Origin: an uncultured cyanobacterium
GTDB lineage: Bacteria > Cyanobacteriota > Cyanobacteriia > PCC-6307 > Cyanobiaceae
Length of the DNA stretch: 64,000 nucleotides
Assembly: GCA_903823115.1 (NCBI GenBank)
Contig: CAIJRN010000029.1
Coordinates: 84,164-148,163 of the forward strand
Direction of reading: 5' to 3'
Shown here: positions 1-9,888 of the stretch, piece by piece
Layout of the letters: each line of letters starts with the position of its first letter
How positions within the stretch are numbered: position 1 is the stretch's first letter
Notes under the pieces: generated by a model
Databases searched by the model: none
Seen by the model: the letters and a program-made list of their open reading frames with translations, nothing else
Told to the model about the DNA's origin: nothing
Translations under genes and position numbers: made by a program

Positions 1-1025
1 TGGAGCTGCACCGCTCCCAGGGCAGCGTCTCCCAGGGCAGCGTCGAGCTGGAGGGTCCGCTGCGGCTGGAGGCACCCCAGGGGTTGCAGTGGCAGGGGGG
101 CACCTACGCCGGCCCATTCCGGCTGCAGGCCGATGCCTATGGCACCTGGAGCCTGGTGGAGCAGGTGCCGCTGGAGCGCTATCTCGAAGGGGTCGTTCCC
201 CACGAGATCGGCGGCGGCTCGCCGGCGGCGGCCCTGGCGGCCCAGGCGGTGCTGGCCCGCACCTGGGCCGTGCGCAATCGCCACCGCTTCGCGGTCGATG
301 GCTACCACCTCTGCGCCGACACCCAGTGCCAGGTCTACAGCGATCCGCGCCAGGCCGATGCCGCCGTTCGCCAGGCGATCGCCTCGAGCCGGGGCCTGGT
401 GCTGGCCGCCGCCGGTCAACCGATTCATGCCGTCTATCACGCCAGTAATGGCGGGGTGGCTGCCGGTTTTGAGGAGGTCTGGCTGGGTGGTGCGGTGCCC
501 TACCTCAAGGCCTTCGCCGACGGCCCTGCTGCCTTTTCGGCCCGCTTTGCCATCCCTCTGGCGCCGGCGCGCCTGGCGGACTTGCTTGGCGATGGTGACC
601 AGGCCTGGGGGGCTGACCATCCCTTTTTCCGCTGGCACCGCCGCATCACGGCGGCCCAGTTGCGGGCGGCCCTGGGGGAGGGACCGGCCTCGGTCGGTCT
701 GCCCAGTCGCTTGAATGTGCTGGAGCGGGGCCCCAGCGGCCGGGTGCTGGCCCTGGAGATCGCCGGCGCCAGTGGCCGCCGGGTGCTACGCCTGGATGCG
801 ATCCGCCGCACCTTGCGGCAGCTGCCGAGCACCCTGTTCAGGGTCAGCCCGGCCGGGCCCGGAGCCTGGATGGTGGATGGCGCTGGCTTCGGCCATGGTG
901 CCGGCCTGTCTCAGGCTGGGGCGATCGATCAGGCACGCCGGGGCTGGAGCCGCGATCAGATTCTTCAGCATTACTACGCGGGCACCCAGCTCGTGCCGCT
1001 CGAGGCCCTCGGCAATGCCCTTTAG
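1..1025 (+). CDS. SpoIID/LytB-domain protein, 5' end outside window
   Basis: The frame is open from base 3, so the true start lies upstream; the internal TTG at 84 is not a convincing start. The visible 340 residues carry the SpoIID family core: a VPLERYLEGVVPHEI block followed by an Ala-rich segment ending in QAVLARTWAVRN, and a late GFGHGAGLSQAGA motif. In Firmicutes SpoIID is a lytic transglycosylase that trims peptidoglycan; cyanobacteria carry single-domain homologues of unproven role, presumably in cell-wall remodelling outside the membrane. No signal peptide can be judged because the N-terminus is missing. A membrane glycosyltransferase follows 24 bases later on the same strand, so the two may be cotranscribed. 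The family call is firm, the function inferred. Confidence 0.85.
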   Translation, partial: ELHRSQGSVSQGSVELEGPLRLEAPQGLQWQGGTYAGPFRLQADAYGTWSLVEQVPLERYLEGVVPHEIGGGSPAAALAAQAVLARTWAVRNRHRFAVDGYHLCADTQCQVYSDPRQADAAVRQAIASSRGLVLAAAGQPIHAVYHASNGGVAAGFEEVWLGGAVPYLKAFADGPAAFSARFAIPLAPARLADLLGDGDQAWGADHPFFRWHRRITAAQLRAALGEGPASVGLPSRLNVLERGPSGRVLALEIAGASGRRVLRLDAIRRTLRQLPSTLFRVSPAGPGAWMVDGAGFGHGAGLSQAGAIDQARRGWSRDQILQHYYAGTQLVPLEALGNAL

Positions 1026-1049
1026 AGTTCCCCAACTTCCGGGGATGCC

Positions 1050-2516
1050 ATGACCGGCGGCGGTGGTACCAGTGATGGCTGCCAGGATGGCCGCCCCGAT
1101 GGCAGCTCCGATGGCCGCCGCGGCAAAGCCGCCCTGTTTCTGCTGTGCTGCGCGGCTGCCGGGATCGCTCCCCATGGATTGCCACCGCTGCTGCGGCTGC
1201 TGCCGGCGCTGATCCTGGCGCTGCTGCTGGGCGGATACAGCTTTCGCACCGTTCTGCGCCCGGCCGCCCGCAGGGCTGTTGCCGAACCCGACGGCCTGGC
1301 CGCAGCAGCAGGCGATGGAGCCATCCTCCAGGAGCTGCCCCTGCTCGATGTCGTGGTCGCCGCGCGGGATGAGCAGGCGGTGATCGGCCGGCTGGTGCAG
1401 CGGATCATGGCGCTCCGCTATCCCGCCGAACGCCTGCTGCTCTGGGTCATCGATGACGGCAGCGAAGATCGCACCCCCGTGTTGCTGCGTGAGCTCCAGG
1501 GCCAATACCCCCAGCTGCGGGTGCTGTGCCGACCGCGAGATGCCGGTGGTGGCAAATCGGGGGCCCTCAACCTGGTGCTTCCCCAACTGCAGGGTCGCTG
1601 GCTGCTGGTGCTCGACGCCGACGCCGATCTGCAGATCGATCTGTTGCAGCGCCTGCTGCCCTGGGCGGAGCGGGGCGGCTGGGCGGCTGTGCAGTTGCGC
1701 AAGGCCGTGGCCAATGCCCAGGTGAATCTGCTGACCCGGGCCCAGGCCATGGAGATGGCCTTCGACGCCATCATCCAGCTCGGTCGCCTGGCCGGCGGCG
1801 GCGTGGTCGAACTGCGCGGCAACGGCCAGCTGTTGCGCCGCCAGGCGGTGATCGCCTGCGGTGGTTTCAACGAGGCCACGGTCACCGACGACCTCGACCT
1901 CAGCTTCCGCCTGCTGCTGGAGCGGCAGCCGATTGGCGTGCTCTGGGATCCACCGGTCCAGGAGGAAGCGGTGCTCACCCTGGCGGCCCTGTGGCGGCAG
2001 CGACAGCGTTGGGCTGAAGGTGGCCTGCAGCGCTTCTTTGATTACGGACCAGGCCTGCTTTCGGATCGGCTTGGATCCAGACAGAAACTCGATCTGCTCT
2101 GCTTCTTCCTGCTCCAGTACGTGATGCCGGTGATGGCTGCCGCCGATCTGATCGCGGTGCTGCTCACCGGTAGCTCCTCGACGATGTGGCCCTTTTCGAT
2201 CGTGGCCCTGGGCCTGTCAGCGCTGGCCATCGTGATCGGCTGCCGGCGCCCGGCGGAAGGCCCGCCCCTGCCGCTGATGACACCCCAGAGCGTGATCCTG
2301 GGCATGGTCTACCTGGTGCACTGGTTCGTGGTGATCCCCTGGGTCACCCTGCGGATGGCCCTGCTGCCCAAGCGGTTGGTCTGGGCCAAGACGCTTCATC
2401 TCGGCGGTGACTCCCACGCTGATGGCGATGGCGAGCCGGCAGGACTGGAAGCCCAGGCCGAGTGCCGTGCCGTCGATGGCGAACCCGACCTGGCGGCAGA
2501 GGCCGGTCAGGCTTGA
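1050..2516 (+). CDS. Membrane-bound family 2 glycosyltransferase
   Basis: A 488-residue processive-type GT2 enzyme. Hydrophobic segments lie near residues 27-66 and three more in the C-terminal third (about 340-450), so it is an inner-membrane protein. The catalytic domain shows an IDDGSEDRT nucleotide-sugar motif (about 134), a DADAD metal-binding motif (about 189), a TDDLDL motif (about 280) and a Q-x-Q-R-W motif typical of synthases such as cellulose or poly-GlcNAc synthase. The first 25 residues are Gly/Asp-rich and the last 35 acidic, both low complexity. It starts 24 bases after the SpoIID-domain gene. It probably makes or extends a beta-linked cell-surface glycan; the sugar cannot be read from sequence. 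Confidence 0.88.
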   Translation: MTGGGGTSDGCQDGRPDGSSDGRRGKAALFLLCCAAAGIAPHGLPPLLRLLPALILALLLGGYSFRTVLRPAARRAVAEPDGLAAAAGDGAILQELPLLDVVVAARDEQAVIGRLVQRIMALRYPAERLLLWVIDDGSEDRTPVLLRELQGQYPQLRVLCRPRDAGGGKSGALNLVLPQLQGRWLLVLDADADLQIDLLQRLLPWAERGGWAAVQLRKAVANAQVNLLTRAQAMEMAFDAIIQLGRLAGGGVVELRGNGQLLRRQAVIACGGFNEATVTDDLDLSFRLLLERQPIGVLWDPPVQEEAVLTLAALWRQRQRWAEGGLQRFFDYGPGLLSDRLGSRQKLDLLCFFLLQYVMPVMAAADLIAVLLTGSSSTMWPFSIVALGLSALAIVIGCRRPAEGPPLPLMTPQSVILGMVYLVHWFVVIPWVTLRMALLPKRLVWAKTLHLGGDSHADGDGEPAGLEAQAECRAVDGEPDLAAEAGQA

Positions 2517-2714
2517 GCCAAAGGCCGCTGGCCAGCCTGCGGCTCCCTCAGCTCCGATCGCGATCCCTGATCTGAACCCGCCTGGCAGAGCGCAGCTTCA
2601 AGTCTTCTCAGCCGTCCGTCCGTGCCGGGAGCGAAGCGCTTGAAGCCCGTTCTGCTGTTTTATGGGCCGATGGGACGCAGCAGCAAGCTCAGCGCCACTT
2701 GTGGTGGTGGCTGT

Positions 2715-5039
2715 TCAGGCCGCCTCGCCCTGGTCCGCAGCGCCGCTTTCGTTGAGCTCGACCACCTCGCCGTTGAAGAAATCGGCGAGGCGCCGCGCCT
2801 TCTCATCGATCGGCGAGGGGAACCCTGGGGTCGGGCTGAGGCTGCCGGCGGGGGCTGCCGCGATGGTGGTGGGATCGGGCGGGCCGGGGGGCTGGGGCTG
2901 GGCCGGCGACGGGGGGCTCAAGGCCGCCTGTTGCGGCGCCGACAACGGCGTGGCAGGGTTCGCCGCTCGCCTGGTGGAGGGCTCAAGGGGATGGCCAGGA
3001 TCACCTGGGGCCAACGGGGCGCTGGATGGTGGCTCCGAGAGCACTGGCTCCGAGATCGCTGAGCCCCTGGGCGCCGAGGCTGGGCTCGCAGCAGCTCTCT
3101 CAGCAGCGTGGCTGGCCGACGGGGCGGGGGCTGCATCAGCGCTGCCAGCGCTGCCGGAATGGGCGCCCGCGCCCTCAAGGACCGGTCCACCCGTTGGGCT
3201 GGGATCGGTACTGATCGGCAGTGTCGCCAGCGGGGGCGCTGCCGCCATGGGCACGGGATGGGTTGGCGCAGGAGAATGGGGCGTGCCGCTGAAGCCGGCG
3301 GCGTCGGCCGGGGGCTGGGGGCTGGCTGACAACGGGGCCGGTCTGGTCGGCATCGGTGCTGACGCCGCCGATGCTGCGGCGCGGGCTTCACTGGCTCCCT
3401 CCAGCAGCAGCTGGCGCGGACTCCCCAGAGCCCGGGCCACAGCCGCCTCCAGCAGGCTGACCCGGCTCTGCACCATGGCCATCCAGGTGCCGGCGACCCG
3501 CACCACGGCGCGATGGTCGTCCAGGCGCACCAGCTGGGCCTGCTGGGAGAGCAGCATGCGGGTGGAGGGCAGTTCGAGTCCGGCCAGGATCTGTTGCCAG
3601 AGTTCCGCCAGATTCGGGCTGGCTGCCGCCCCAGTGGCTTGAACAGCTGGGGCTGCGGTGGCCATTGCAGTGGCGGCGCTGGCGGCGGCGTCTGCGGGGA
3701 AGGGTGCGGGGAAGGCCGCCGTTCCGGCGCCGGCAGCGGCTCCAGAGCCAACGGCTGTTTCAGAACCAACCGTGCTGCCGGCTGCTGCTGCAGAACCTTC
3801 AGTGCTCTGGGCACCAGAAGCGGCTCCAGAGCGCACAGCGGCTTCAGGGCCAACTGCCGCAGGTGGCCCTGAAGCCGTGCCGGACTCCACCCCCGCGGCT
3901 CTGGCCTGAGGGGCTGGGCGGGCCGGGGCGAGGCCGGTGGCCAGGGGTTCAGCCAGCAGGCCCAGCACCAGCACCTCCAGCCACAGCCTCGGCTGCACGC
4001 TCATCCGCAGCTGTTGTTCGCTGCCCCGCAGCTGGGCCTGCCAGTGCAGCAGCTTCGCTTTGCCGATCCGGCGTGCCACCTCCGGCAGACGGGGCCGCAG
4101 CTGGGGCGAGACGCTCGTCAGCTCCAGTCGGTCCGGGGCCACTCCGGCCAGCAGCAGATCTCGCAGCAGGCTGGCCAGACCCTGAAGCACCGCGCTCGGT
4201 TCTCGCCCCCGCTCCAGCAGGGCCCGGCAGGTTTCGATCACCGCCAGCGGTTCGGCCGCGGCCATCGCTTCGGCCAGCTCCAGCAGCTCCTGTTCGGGCA
4301 CCGCCCCCAGCAGCTCCCAGACGGCGATCGCCTCGATCGGCGCGGGCAACAGGCTGAGCTGATCCAGCAGACTCTCGGCATCGCGCAGCCCCCCCTGGGC
4401 CCGCTGGGCCACCACGTTGAGGGCCTCGGCGCTGATGCCGATTCCCTCCTGCTCGGCGATCCAGCGCAGGTGTCCCTCCAGGGCCTCCATCGGGATGCGC
4501 CGGAAATCAAAGCGCTGGCAGCGGGAGAGAATCGTCGGCAGCACCCGCTGGGGGTCGGTGGTGGCGAGCACGAACACCACCCGCGGCGGCGGCTCCTCCA
4601 GGGTCTTGAGCAGGGCGTTGAAGGCTGCCGTCGAGAGCATGTGGCACTCGTCGACCACGTACACCTTCCAGCGGGCCTGCACCGGCGCGAAGCGGGAGCG
4701 CTCGATCAGTTCACGGATGTTGTCAACGCCGGTGTTGGAGGCGGCGTCGATCTCGATCACATCCAGGGCATTGCCGGCGGCGATCGCGGTGCACAGTTCG
4801 CAGATGCCGCAGGGTTCGGGCGTGGGCCCGTCGGCGCCGATGCAGTTGAGCGAGCGCGCCAGGATCCTGGCGCTGGAGGTTTTGCCGGTGCCGCGAGGGC
4901 CGCTGAACAGGTAGGCCGGCGCGATCCGGCCGGTGCGCAGGGCGTTGCAGAGGGTGGCGGCGATCGCCTCCTGCCCCACCAGCTGATCGAAGCGCTGCGG
5001 CCGGTATTTGTGATGCAGGGGCTGGTAGGCCTGGGCCAT
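2715..5039 (-). CDS. dnaX: DNA polymerase III subunit gamma/tau
   Basis: Clamp-loader ATPase of the replicative polymerase. From the chosen ATG (5037-5039) the protein has 774 residues: Walker A GPRGTGKT at 47-54, four zinc-binding cysteines at 66, 77, 80 and 83, a DECH Walker B box at 120-123 and an SRC sensor motif at about 172. Residues 1-370 are the conserved gamma region. The remaining half is Pro/Ala/Ser-rich and partly repetitive, with one ordered island (about 480-560). The frame is open 99 bases further up, but that extension would run into the neighbouring gene and has no family resemblance. No intein interrupts it, unlike dnaX in some other cyanobacteria. It converges on the upstream glycosyltransferase gene. 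Confidence 0.95.
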   Translation of the reverse strand: MAQAYQPLHHKYRPQRFDQLVGQEAIAATLCNALRTGRIAPAYLFSGPRGTGKTSSARILARSLNCIGADGPTPEPCGICELCTAIAAGNALDVIEIDAASNTGVDNIRELIERSRFAPVQARWKVYVVDECHMLSTAAFNALLKTLEEPPPRVVFVLATTDPQRVLPTILSRCQRFDFRRIPMEALEGHLRWIAEQEGIGISAEALNVVAQRAQGGLRDAESLLDQLSLLPAPIEAIAVWELLGAVPEQELLELAEAMAAAEPLAVIETCRALLERGREPSAVLQGLASLLRDLLLAGVAPDRLELTSVSPQLRPRLPEVARRIGKAKLLHWQAQLRGSEQQLRMSVQPRLWLEVLVLGLLAEPLATGLAPARPAPQARAAGVESGTASGPPAAVGPEAAVRSGAASGAQSTEGSAAAAGSTVGSETAVGSGAAAGAGTAAFPAPFPADAAASAATAMATAAPAVQATGAAASPNLAELWQQILAGLELPSTRMLLSQQAQLVRLDDHRAVVRVAGTWMAMVQSRVSLLEAAVARALGSPRQLLLEGASEARAAASAASAPMPTRPAPLSASPQPPADAAGFSGTPHSPAPTHPVPMAAAPPLATLPISTDPSPTGGPVLEGAGAHSGSAGSADAAPAPSASHAAERAAASPASAPRGSAISEPVLSEPPSSAPLAPGDPGHPLEPSTRRAANPATPLSAPQQAALSPPSPAQPQPPGPPDPTTIAAAPAGSLSPTPGFPSPIDEKARRLADFFNGEVVELNESGAADQGEAA

Positions 5040-5103
5040 CGCGGACGCCCGTGGGGGAAAGGGTGGTGCAGAGCGCCCCGCGCGACGCCGCGGGCCAATC
5101 AGG

Positions 5104-5778
5104 CTACCGGCCTCCTCCCGGTTCCAGCAGCCGTTCAAGCTGGGCCTCCATCTCCTCTACCTGGCTCAGCTGGTCCGCCAATTGCTGGGCCGCCAGCCGC
5201 ACGCGCAGGAATTGCTCATGGCCCTCGTCGATGGGCCAGCGCAGTTCAGCCTTGGCCAGTTCCTGTTCGAGCCGCTCCTGCAGGGACCGGCGCAGGCCAT
5301 CGATCTGATCCAGGCTGCGCAGGGCCAGGGCCCGGCCCTTTTCGAGTTGGCCGGGATCGAGGTTGAGCCCCTGGCGCAACAGCACCCGCGCTCCGGTGAG
5401 CAGGGCCGCCGGCATGAACTGGCCCAGGGCCAGGGCGCCGAGGCTGCCGGTGTGCAGCCAGTCTTCGACCTGGCTGCTGCGATGGCGGCCGGTCTTGCAC
5501 CAGTGGGCGAAGTGCTCGCAGTTGTTGAACAGCAGGTTGTAGCGCTGTTCCCCCAGCCGTCCCATGGCGCGCCGCAGGGTGACCCCGGCAGGGGAGCAGT
5601 CGGCCGCCGCGTAGGGCACGGCCGTGATCAGCTGGCCGCGGCTGAACTCCTCGCGGGGACTGCGCAGAATCTCGCGGCCTTCCAGATAGTGGGCCACGGT
5701 TCCATCACCCAGGTCGATGCCGTGGTGCATGAACAGGCCGTGTTGCCGGGGGGCCTGGAGGTGGTCGGCGGCGGCCAA
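5104..5778 (-). CDS. LRAT-domain (NlpC/P60-like) protein
   Basis: A 224-residue protein with the permuted papain-like fold signature of lecithin:retinol acyltransferase relatives: an H-box (MHHGIDLG, His18/19), a second conserved His at 30 and an NNCEHFAHWC motif with the presumed nucleophile Cys87. In animals such proteins transfer acyl groups from phospholipids; bacterial members are mostly uncharacterised hydrolases or acyltransferases. Two short hydrophobic stretches follow at about 110-135, and the last 60 residues look like a Glu/Leu/Gln-rich coiled coil. The start codon is TTG. It lies 64 bases upstream of dnaX on the same strand and may be cotranscribed with it. The domain call is good; the substrate is unknown. 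Confidence 0.75.
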   Translation of the reverse strand: MAAADHLQAPRQHGLFMHHGIDLGDGTVAHYLEGREILRSPREEFSRGQLITAVPYAAADCSPAGVTLRRAMGRLGEQRYNLLFNNCEHFAHWCKTGRHRSSQVEDWLHTGSLGALALGQFMPAALLTGARVLLRQGLNLDPGQLEKGRALALRSLDQIDGLRRSLQERLEQELAKAELRWPIDEGHEQFLRVRLAAQQLADQLSQVEEMEAQLERLLEPGGGR

Positions 5779-5888
5779 GGTGGTTCAGGCGGCGTTGACG
5801 CCTGATCAGCTTGGACCCGGCTGGCGTTCCGCAGGCTGCCGGGGATGGGGTGATTGCCCGACCGGCAGATCGGTGCCCGGCACTGGCT

Positions 5889-7259
5889 TCAGGCCGAGGC
5901 TGCTTCGTCCATCAGGCTGTCGCGGTCATTGTTGGCACTGGGGATCTGCACCACATTGGCCTTGCTGCGCTGTTCGACCAGATCCCGGGTGATCGTGAAG
6001 CTCTGGATGTCCTGGCGCGATGGCAGGTCGTACATCACCTCCAGCATCAGCTCCTCGACGATGCCGCGCAGGGCCCGGGCGCCGGTCTTGCGGCGATGGG
6101 CTTCCACGGCGATGGCGGCGATGGCGTCCTGCTCGAAGTCCAGGCGCACGTTGTCCATGCTCAGCAGGGTCTGGAACTGCTTGATCAGGGCATCGCGGGG
6201 CTCGGTGAGGATCGACTCCAGCGCGGCGGTGTCAAGCGGCTGCAGCACTGCGCAGACCGGCAGGCGGCCGATGAATTCCGGGATCAGGCCGTAGCGCACC
6301 AGATCATCGGGTTCGAGATGGCGCAGGGCTTCGGCCACCTGCCGCTCCTTGCCGGTGCGCGGGCGTGACTGGCCCCCTTCGGGCAGGAAGCCGATGGCGT
6401 TGCGACCCATGCGCTTCTGGATCACGTCCTCCAGGCCGACGAAGGCGCCGCCGCAGATGAACAGGATCTGGCTGGTGTCGATCTGGATGCAGTCCTGGTA
6501 GGGATGCTTGCGGCCCCCTTGAGGCGGCACGTTGGCGACCGTGCCTTCGAGCATCTTCAGCAGGGCCTGTTGCACCCCCTCGCCAGAGACATCGCGGGTG
6601 ATTGAGGGGTTCTCACTCTTGCGAGCGATCTTGTCGATTTCGTCGATGTAGATGATGCCCCGCTGGGCCTGTTCCACATCCATGTCGGATTTCTGCAACA
6701 GGCGCAGCAGGATGTTCTCCACGTCTTCGCCCACGTAGCCGGCCTCGGTCAGCGTGGTGGCATCGGCCACGGCAAAGGGCACATCCAGCATCTCCGCCAG
6801 CGACTGGGCCAGCAGCGTCTTGCCGCAGCCGGTGGGCCCGATCAGCAGGATGTTGGACTTGTGCAGCCGGGTGGCCGTCTGGTCGGTCTCCCCCTTGCCG
6901 TCGCCTTGCCAGGCCAGGCGCTTGTAGTGGTTGTAGACCGCCACCGACAGCACCTTCTTGGCCTCGTCCTGCCCCACCACCTGTTGATCCAGGAAACTCT
7001 TGATCTCCTGGGGTTTGGGAACCTGGGCCAGGGTGGGGGCCGGCTTGGAAGATTTCTTGGGCTGGGCCTTGCGGCTGGTTTCAGGACTGGGACGGCTGCC
7101 GTGGCCGGGCCCATCGGCCAGTTCTTCGTCGAGGATTTCGTTGCAGAGATCGATGCACTCGTCGCAGATGTAGACGCCTGGTCCGGCGATCAGCTTGCGG
7201 ACCTGCTCCTGGGACTTGCCACAGAAGGAGCATTTCAGGTGGGCGTCGAACTTGGCCAT
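5889..7259 (-). CDS. clpX: ATP-dependent Clp protease ATP-binding subunit ClpX
   Basis: Unfoldase of the ClpXP protease, 456 residues. The N-terminal zinc-binding domain has cysteines at 10, 13, 32 and 35. The AAA+ module shows a GPTGCGKT Walker A, a [11 protein letters not shown]alker B and the C-terminal arginine-bearing TGARALRG sensor motif. A low-complexity Ser/Pro/Lys linker joins zinc finger and ATPase. It lies 142 bases downstream of clpP on the same strand, and trigger factor precedes clpP, giving the classic tig-clpP-clpX order. Acts in the cytosol on tagged or damaged proteins. Confidence 0.97.
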   Translation of the reverse strand: MAKFDAHLKCSFCGKSQEQVRKLIAGPGVYICDECIDLCNEILDEELADGPGHGSRPSPETSRKAQPKKSSKPAPTLAQVPKPQEIKSFLDQQVVGQDEAKKVLSVAVYNHYKRLAWQGDGKGETDQTATRLHKSNILLIGPTGCGKTLLAQSLAEMLDVPFAVADATTLTEAGYVGEDVENILLRLLQKSDMDVEQAQRGIIYIDEIDKIARKSENPSITRDVSGEGVQQALLKMLEGTVANVPPQGGRKHPYQDCIQIDTSQILFICGGAFVGLEDVIQKRMGRNAIGFLPEGGQSRPRTGKERQVAEALRHLEPDDLVRYGLIPEFIGRLPVCAVLQPLDTAALESILTEPRDALIKQFQTLLSMDNVRLDFEQDAIAAIAVEAHRRKTGARALRGIVEELMLEVMYDLPSRQDIQSFTITRDLVEQRSKANVVQIPSANNDRDSLMDEAASA

Positions 7260-7401
7260 CGGCGACGGGAGGGGCGGCGAAGGAGTGGACAGGGACGGCT
7301 GGCGAATTCAAGGATCAGCTTGAAGTCGCTGGCGGTTGCTCTCCTTGGGGATCTCAGCGGGGATGGATCGCCCCGAGGGGAGGAGTCTCCCGCCCAGGGC
7401 G

Positions 7402-8124
7402 TCAGGTCGCGGCCGGAAGGCCGCTGTCGTTGACCACCCGGTCGATCAGCCCGTATTCAACCGCTTCTGCCGGCGAAAGGAAGTAGTCGCGATCGGTGTC
7501 TTCGGCGATTTTGTCGAGCGGCTGACCGGTGTGTTCGGCCATCAGCCCATTGAGCGTGTCCTTGAGAAACAGAATTTCGCGGGCCTGAATCTCGATGTCC
7601 ACCGCCTGGCCCTGGGCACCACCCAGGGGCTGGTGGATCATGATCCGGGCATTGGGAAGGGCCATCCGCTTGCCCTTGGCGCCGCCCGAGAGCAGGAAGG
7701 CCCCCATGCTGGCCGCCAGTCCGTAGCAGATGGTGACGATGTCAGGGGCCACCTGTTGCATCGTGTCGTAGATGGCGAGGCCGGCGGTGACGGAGCCGCC
7801 GGGGGAGTTCACGTAGATCTGGATGTCCTTTTCCGGATCCTCGGCCTCGAGATACAGCAGCTGGGCCACCAGGGAATCGGCCACCTGGTCGTCGATGCCG
7901 GTGCCCAGGAAGATGATCCGCTCCCGCAGCAGGCGTGAATAGATGTCGAAGGCCCGATCCCCGCGGCCGGACTGTTCCACCACCGTGGGCAGGACGCCCG
8001 GGGCGGCGCTGGGGGGCGGCGCGGTCAGGGCGTTCCACGGCTGCGCACCGCTCCAGTGGCTGTGCACCGGGTGGCGGCGAAGGCCTGCGGGGGAGGGAAT
8101 CGCGTTGGGTTGGGCGTCGATCAC
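7402..8124 (-). CDS. clpP: ATP-dependent Clp protease proteolytic subunit
   Basis: Serine protease ring subunit, 240 residues. The catalytic triad is visible with normal spacing: Ser139 in GLAASMGAF, His164 in RIMIHQP and Asp213 in DTDRDYF. The chosen start is GTG at 8122-8124. About 40 N-terminal residues precede the conserved [11 protein letters not shown] segment; cyanobacterial ClpP paralogues of this type commonly carry such a leader, which may be processed. Cyanobacteria encode several ClpP/ClpR forms; the intact triad and the adjoining clpX point to the ClpX-partner paralogue. Confidence 0.95.
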   Translation of the reverse strand: MIDAQPNAIPSPAGLRRHPVHSHWSGAQPWNALTAPPPSAAPGVLPTVVEQSGRGDRAFDIYSRLLRERIIFLGTGIDDQVADSLVAQLLYLEAEDPEKDIQIYVNSPGGSVTAGLAIYDTMQQVAPDIVTICYGLAASMGAFLLSGGAKGKRMALPNARIMIHQPLGGAQGQAVDIEIQAREILFLKDTLNGLMAEHTGQPLDKIAEDTDRDYFLSPAEAVEYGLIDRVVNDSGLPAAT

Positions 8125-8165
8125 GCGGACGTTCTCAGGCCTGGGTATGGGAGCAATCTATGGGC

Positions 8166-9581
8166 TCAGTCCTTGGCTTCGCCGTCAGCGGCCTCGTCAG
8201 CGGTGGTTTCGGGGGGCTTTTCGGTGATGGTGCTGTGGGCCTCCAGCCATTCGAGCAGGCGCTCGTTGAGCAGATCGTCAGCGACGGCCAGGCGCAGCCG
8301 CTGCGGATCGATGGTGCTGGTGTCGCTGAGGCCGCGGCTCACCTCCATGACCTTGGCCTCGATGTCCGCTTCGGCCACCGCGATCGCTTCGGCGGCGGCG
8401 AGGGCCTTGAGGGCCAGGTTGCGACGCAGCCGCTGTTCCGCCTCGGGGCGGGAGGTGTCCATCAGGCTGCGCACCAGATCCTGAGTGAACAGCTTCTTGA
8501 CATCCATGCCTTGCTGGGCGATCTGGCTGGCGGTCTGCTCGATCAGATTGCGGATCTCCACCTGGATCAGGGTCTCGGGCAGCTCCACCTCCAACTGCTC
8601 CACCAGGGCTTCGAGCAGGGCGTCGTGGCGGTTGGCCCGGTGGCGCCGTTCGGCGTCCTCCTTGAGGCGGGCTTCCAGATCGGCCCGCAGCTCGGCCAGG
8701 TTGCCCTTGTCGCTGGCCTGCTGGGCGAAGGCGTCGTCCAGGGGCGGCAGTTCCTTGGTTTTGAGCTCAATCAGGCTGATCTCGAATGCCGCCGGGCGAC
8801 CGGCTGCATCCGCCTGGGGATAGGACTCGGGGAAACTGCAGGTCACCGTGCGGCTGTCGCCGGGTTTCATGCCGATGATCCCCTCGATGAAGCCGGGAAT
8901 CATGCGGCCCTCCTCGAGTTCCACCTCCATGCCCTCGGAGCTGCCGCCGACAATCGCCTCGCCGCTGTCGCTGTAGGTGCCGCTGAAGCTCACCTCGGCT
9001 ACGTCGCCACTGGCGGCTGTCCGGCCCTCGACGGGCACCAGCGTCGCCAGCTGTTGGCGGGACTGGTCGAGCAGCTCGTCGATCCGGGCGGGGTCGTAGC
9101 TGATTGATGCGGCTTCAGCTTTGAGGCCCTTGGTGGCCTTGAGGCTGGGGTTGGGTTCCACATCCAGCTCCAGGGTGAGGCTGAGCGCGTCACCCGGCTC
9201 GAAGCGCGCCAGCACCACCTCGAAGTCTTCGCTCAGCTGGGGCTGGCCGAGCGCCGCGATCTTCTCCTGGCCGACGGCCTCGCGAAAGACGCTGTCCACC
9301 AGATCTTCGAGAGCCGTGGCCTTGATGCGCAGGGGGCCGATCTGCTGGAGCAGCACCGGCCGGGGCACCTTGCCCTTGCGGAAGCCGGGCAGCTTGACGC
9401 TGCGGCTGAGTTTGGCAAAGGCGGCGTCGTAGCTGGCCTGGCAGCGGGCCCCCGGTACGCCGATCTCCACCGCCAGTCGGCTGCCCGGGCGGGGGCTGGT
9501 GCTGACCTGCAGCGAGGCGCTGCCCTCGCTTGTGGTGGGCGGGGTCTGGGCGGCTTTGGAGCTGGCGGCGGCAGGACTCAT
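8166..9581 (-). CDS. tig: Trigger factor, ribosome-associated chaperone
   Basis: A 471-residue prolyl isomerase/chaperone that binds nascent chains at the ribosome exit. The ribosome-docking signature GFRKGKVPR is clear at about residue 75. The central FKBP-like domain and the helical C-terminal arms follow, ending in an acidic tail. The start ATG at 9579-9581 gives MSPAAASS and leaves about 30 residues before the conserved [10 protein letters not shown] block; the open frame upstream of it is basic and unlike the family. It heads the tig-clpP-clpX cluster and diverges from asd. Confidence 0.96.
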   Translation of the reverse strand: MSPAAASSKAAQTPPTTSEGSASLQVSTSPRPGSRLAVEIGVPGARCQASYDAAFAKLSRSVKLPGFRKGKVPRPVLLQQIGPLRIKATALEDLVDSVFREAVGQEKIAALGQPQLSEDFEVVLARFEPGDALSLTLELDVEPNPSLKATKGLKAEAASISYDPARIDELLDQSRQQLATLVPVEGRTAASGDVAEVSFSGTYSDSGEAIVGGSSEGMEVELEEGRMIPGFIEGIIGMKPGDSRTVTCSFPESYPQADAAGRPAAFEISLIELKTKELPPLDDAFAQQASDKGNLAELRADLEARLKEDAERRHRANRHDALLEALVEQLEVELPETLIQVEIRNLIEQTASQIAQQGMDVKKLFTQDLVRSLMDTSRPEAEQRLRRNLALKALAAAEAIAVAEADIEAKVMEVSRGLSDTSTIDPQRLRLAVADDLLNERLLEWLEAHSTITEKPPETTADEAADGEAKD

Positions 9582-9888
9582 GAACGGGGCTGATCGAGCG
9601 GGGCAGCCCGCGATCCTAGAAAGTGGTGCGACCGGGGTCCGCAGGATCGCCGCGGGCGCGTATTGTCGGAAGGACGCAAACGTTCGACATATCTCCAATC
9701 CGGGCGGTGACGGCAGTTGGCCGAACCGTCATTTCAGTTGATGTTCCGGTCTCGGAATCAGCGCACCAATCCGCAACGGGCCAAGTTCTGCCGTTGCCCC
9801 TCTCTATCGATCCCGGACCCGAGCGCAGCGTTTTCCGCTCCCTGCCCCTTCGGTCTCCGACAGTCCTGTTTTCAATCCGTCCCTTCCG
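9582..9888. other. Divergent intergenic region tig/asd
   Basis: A 307-base gap between two divergently transcribed operons, so it must hold both promoters. Base composition is more AT-rich around 9660-9760 than in the flanking genes. I found no riboswitch-like structure (in particular no lysine element before asd) and no convincing coding frame. No confident -35/-10 pair could be assigned by eye. Confidence 0.5.

Noticed and set aside
2715..5039. Possible intein in dnaX
   Set aside because: The ATPase core runs through without any inserted splicing domain.
4014..5366. 450-residue frame antisense to dnaX
   Set aside because: No motif, and it crosses the real boundary between dnaX and the LRAT gene.
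9582..9888. Lysine riboswitch before asd
   Set aside because: No conserved core or long paired stems were recognised in the leader.
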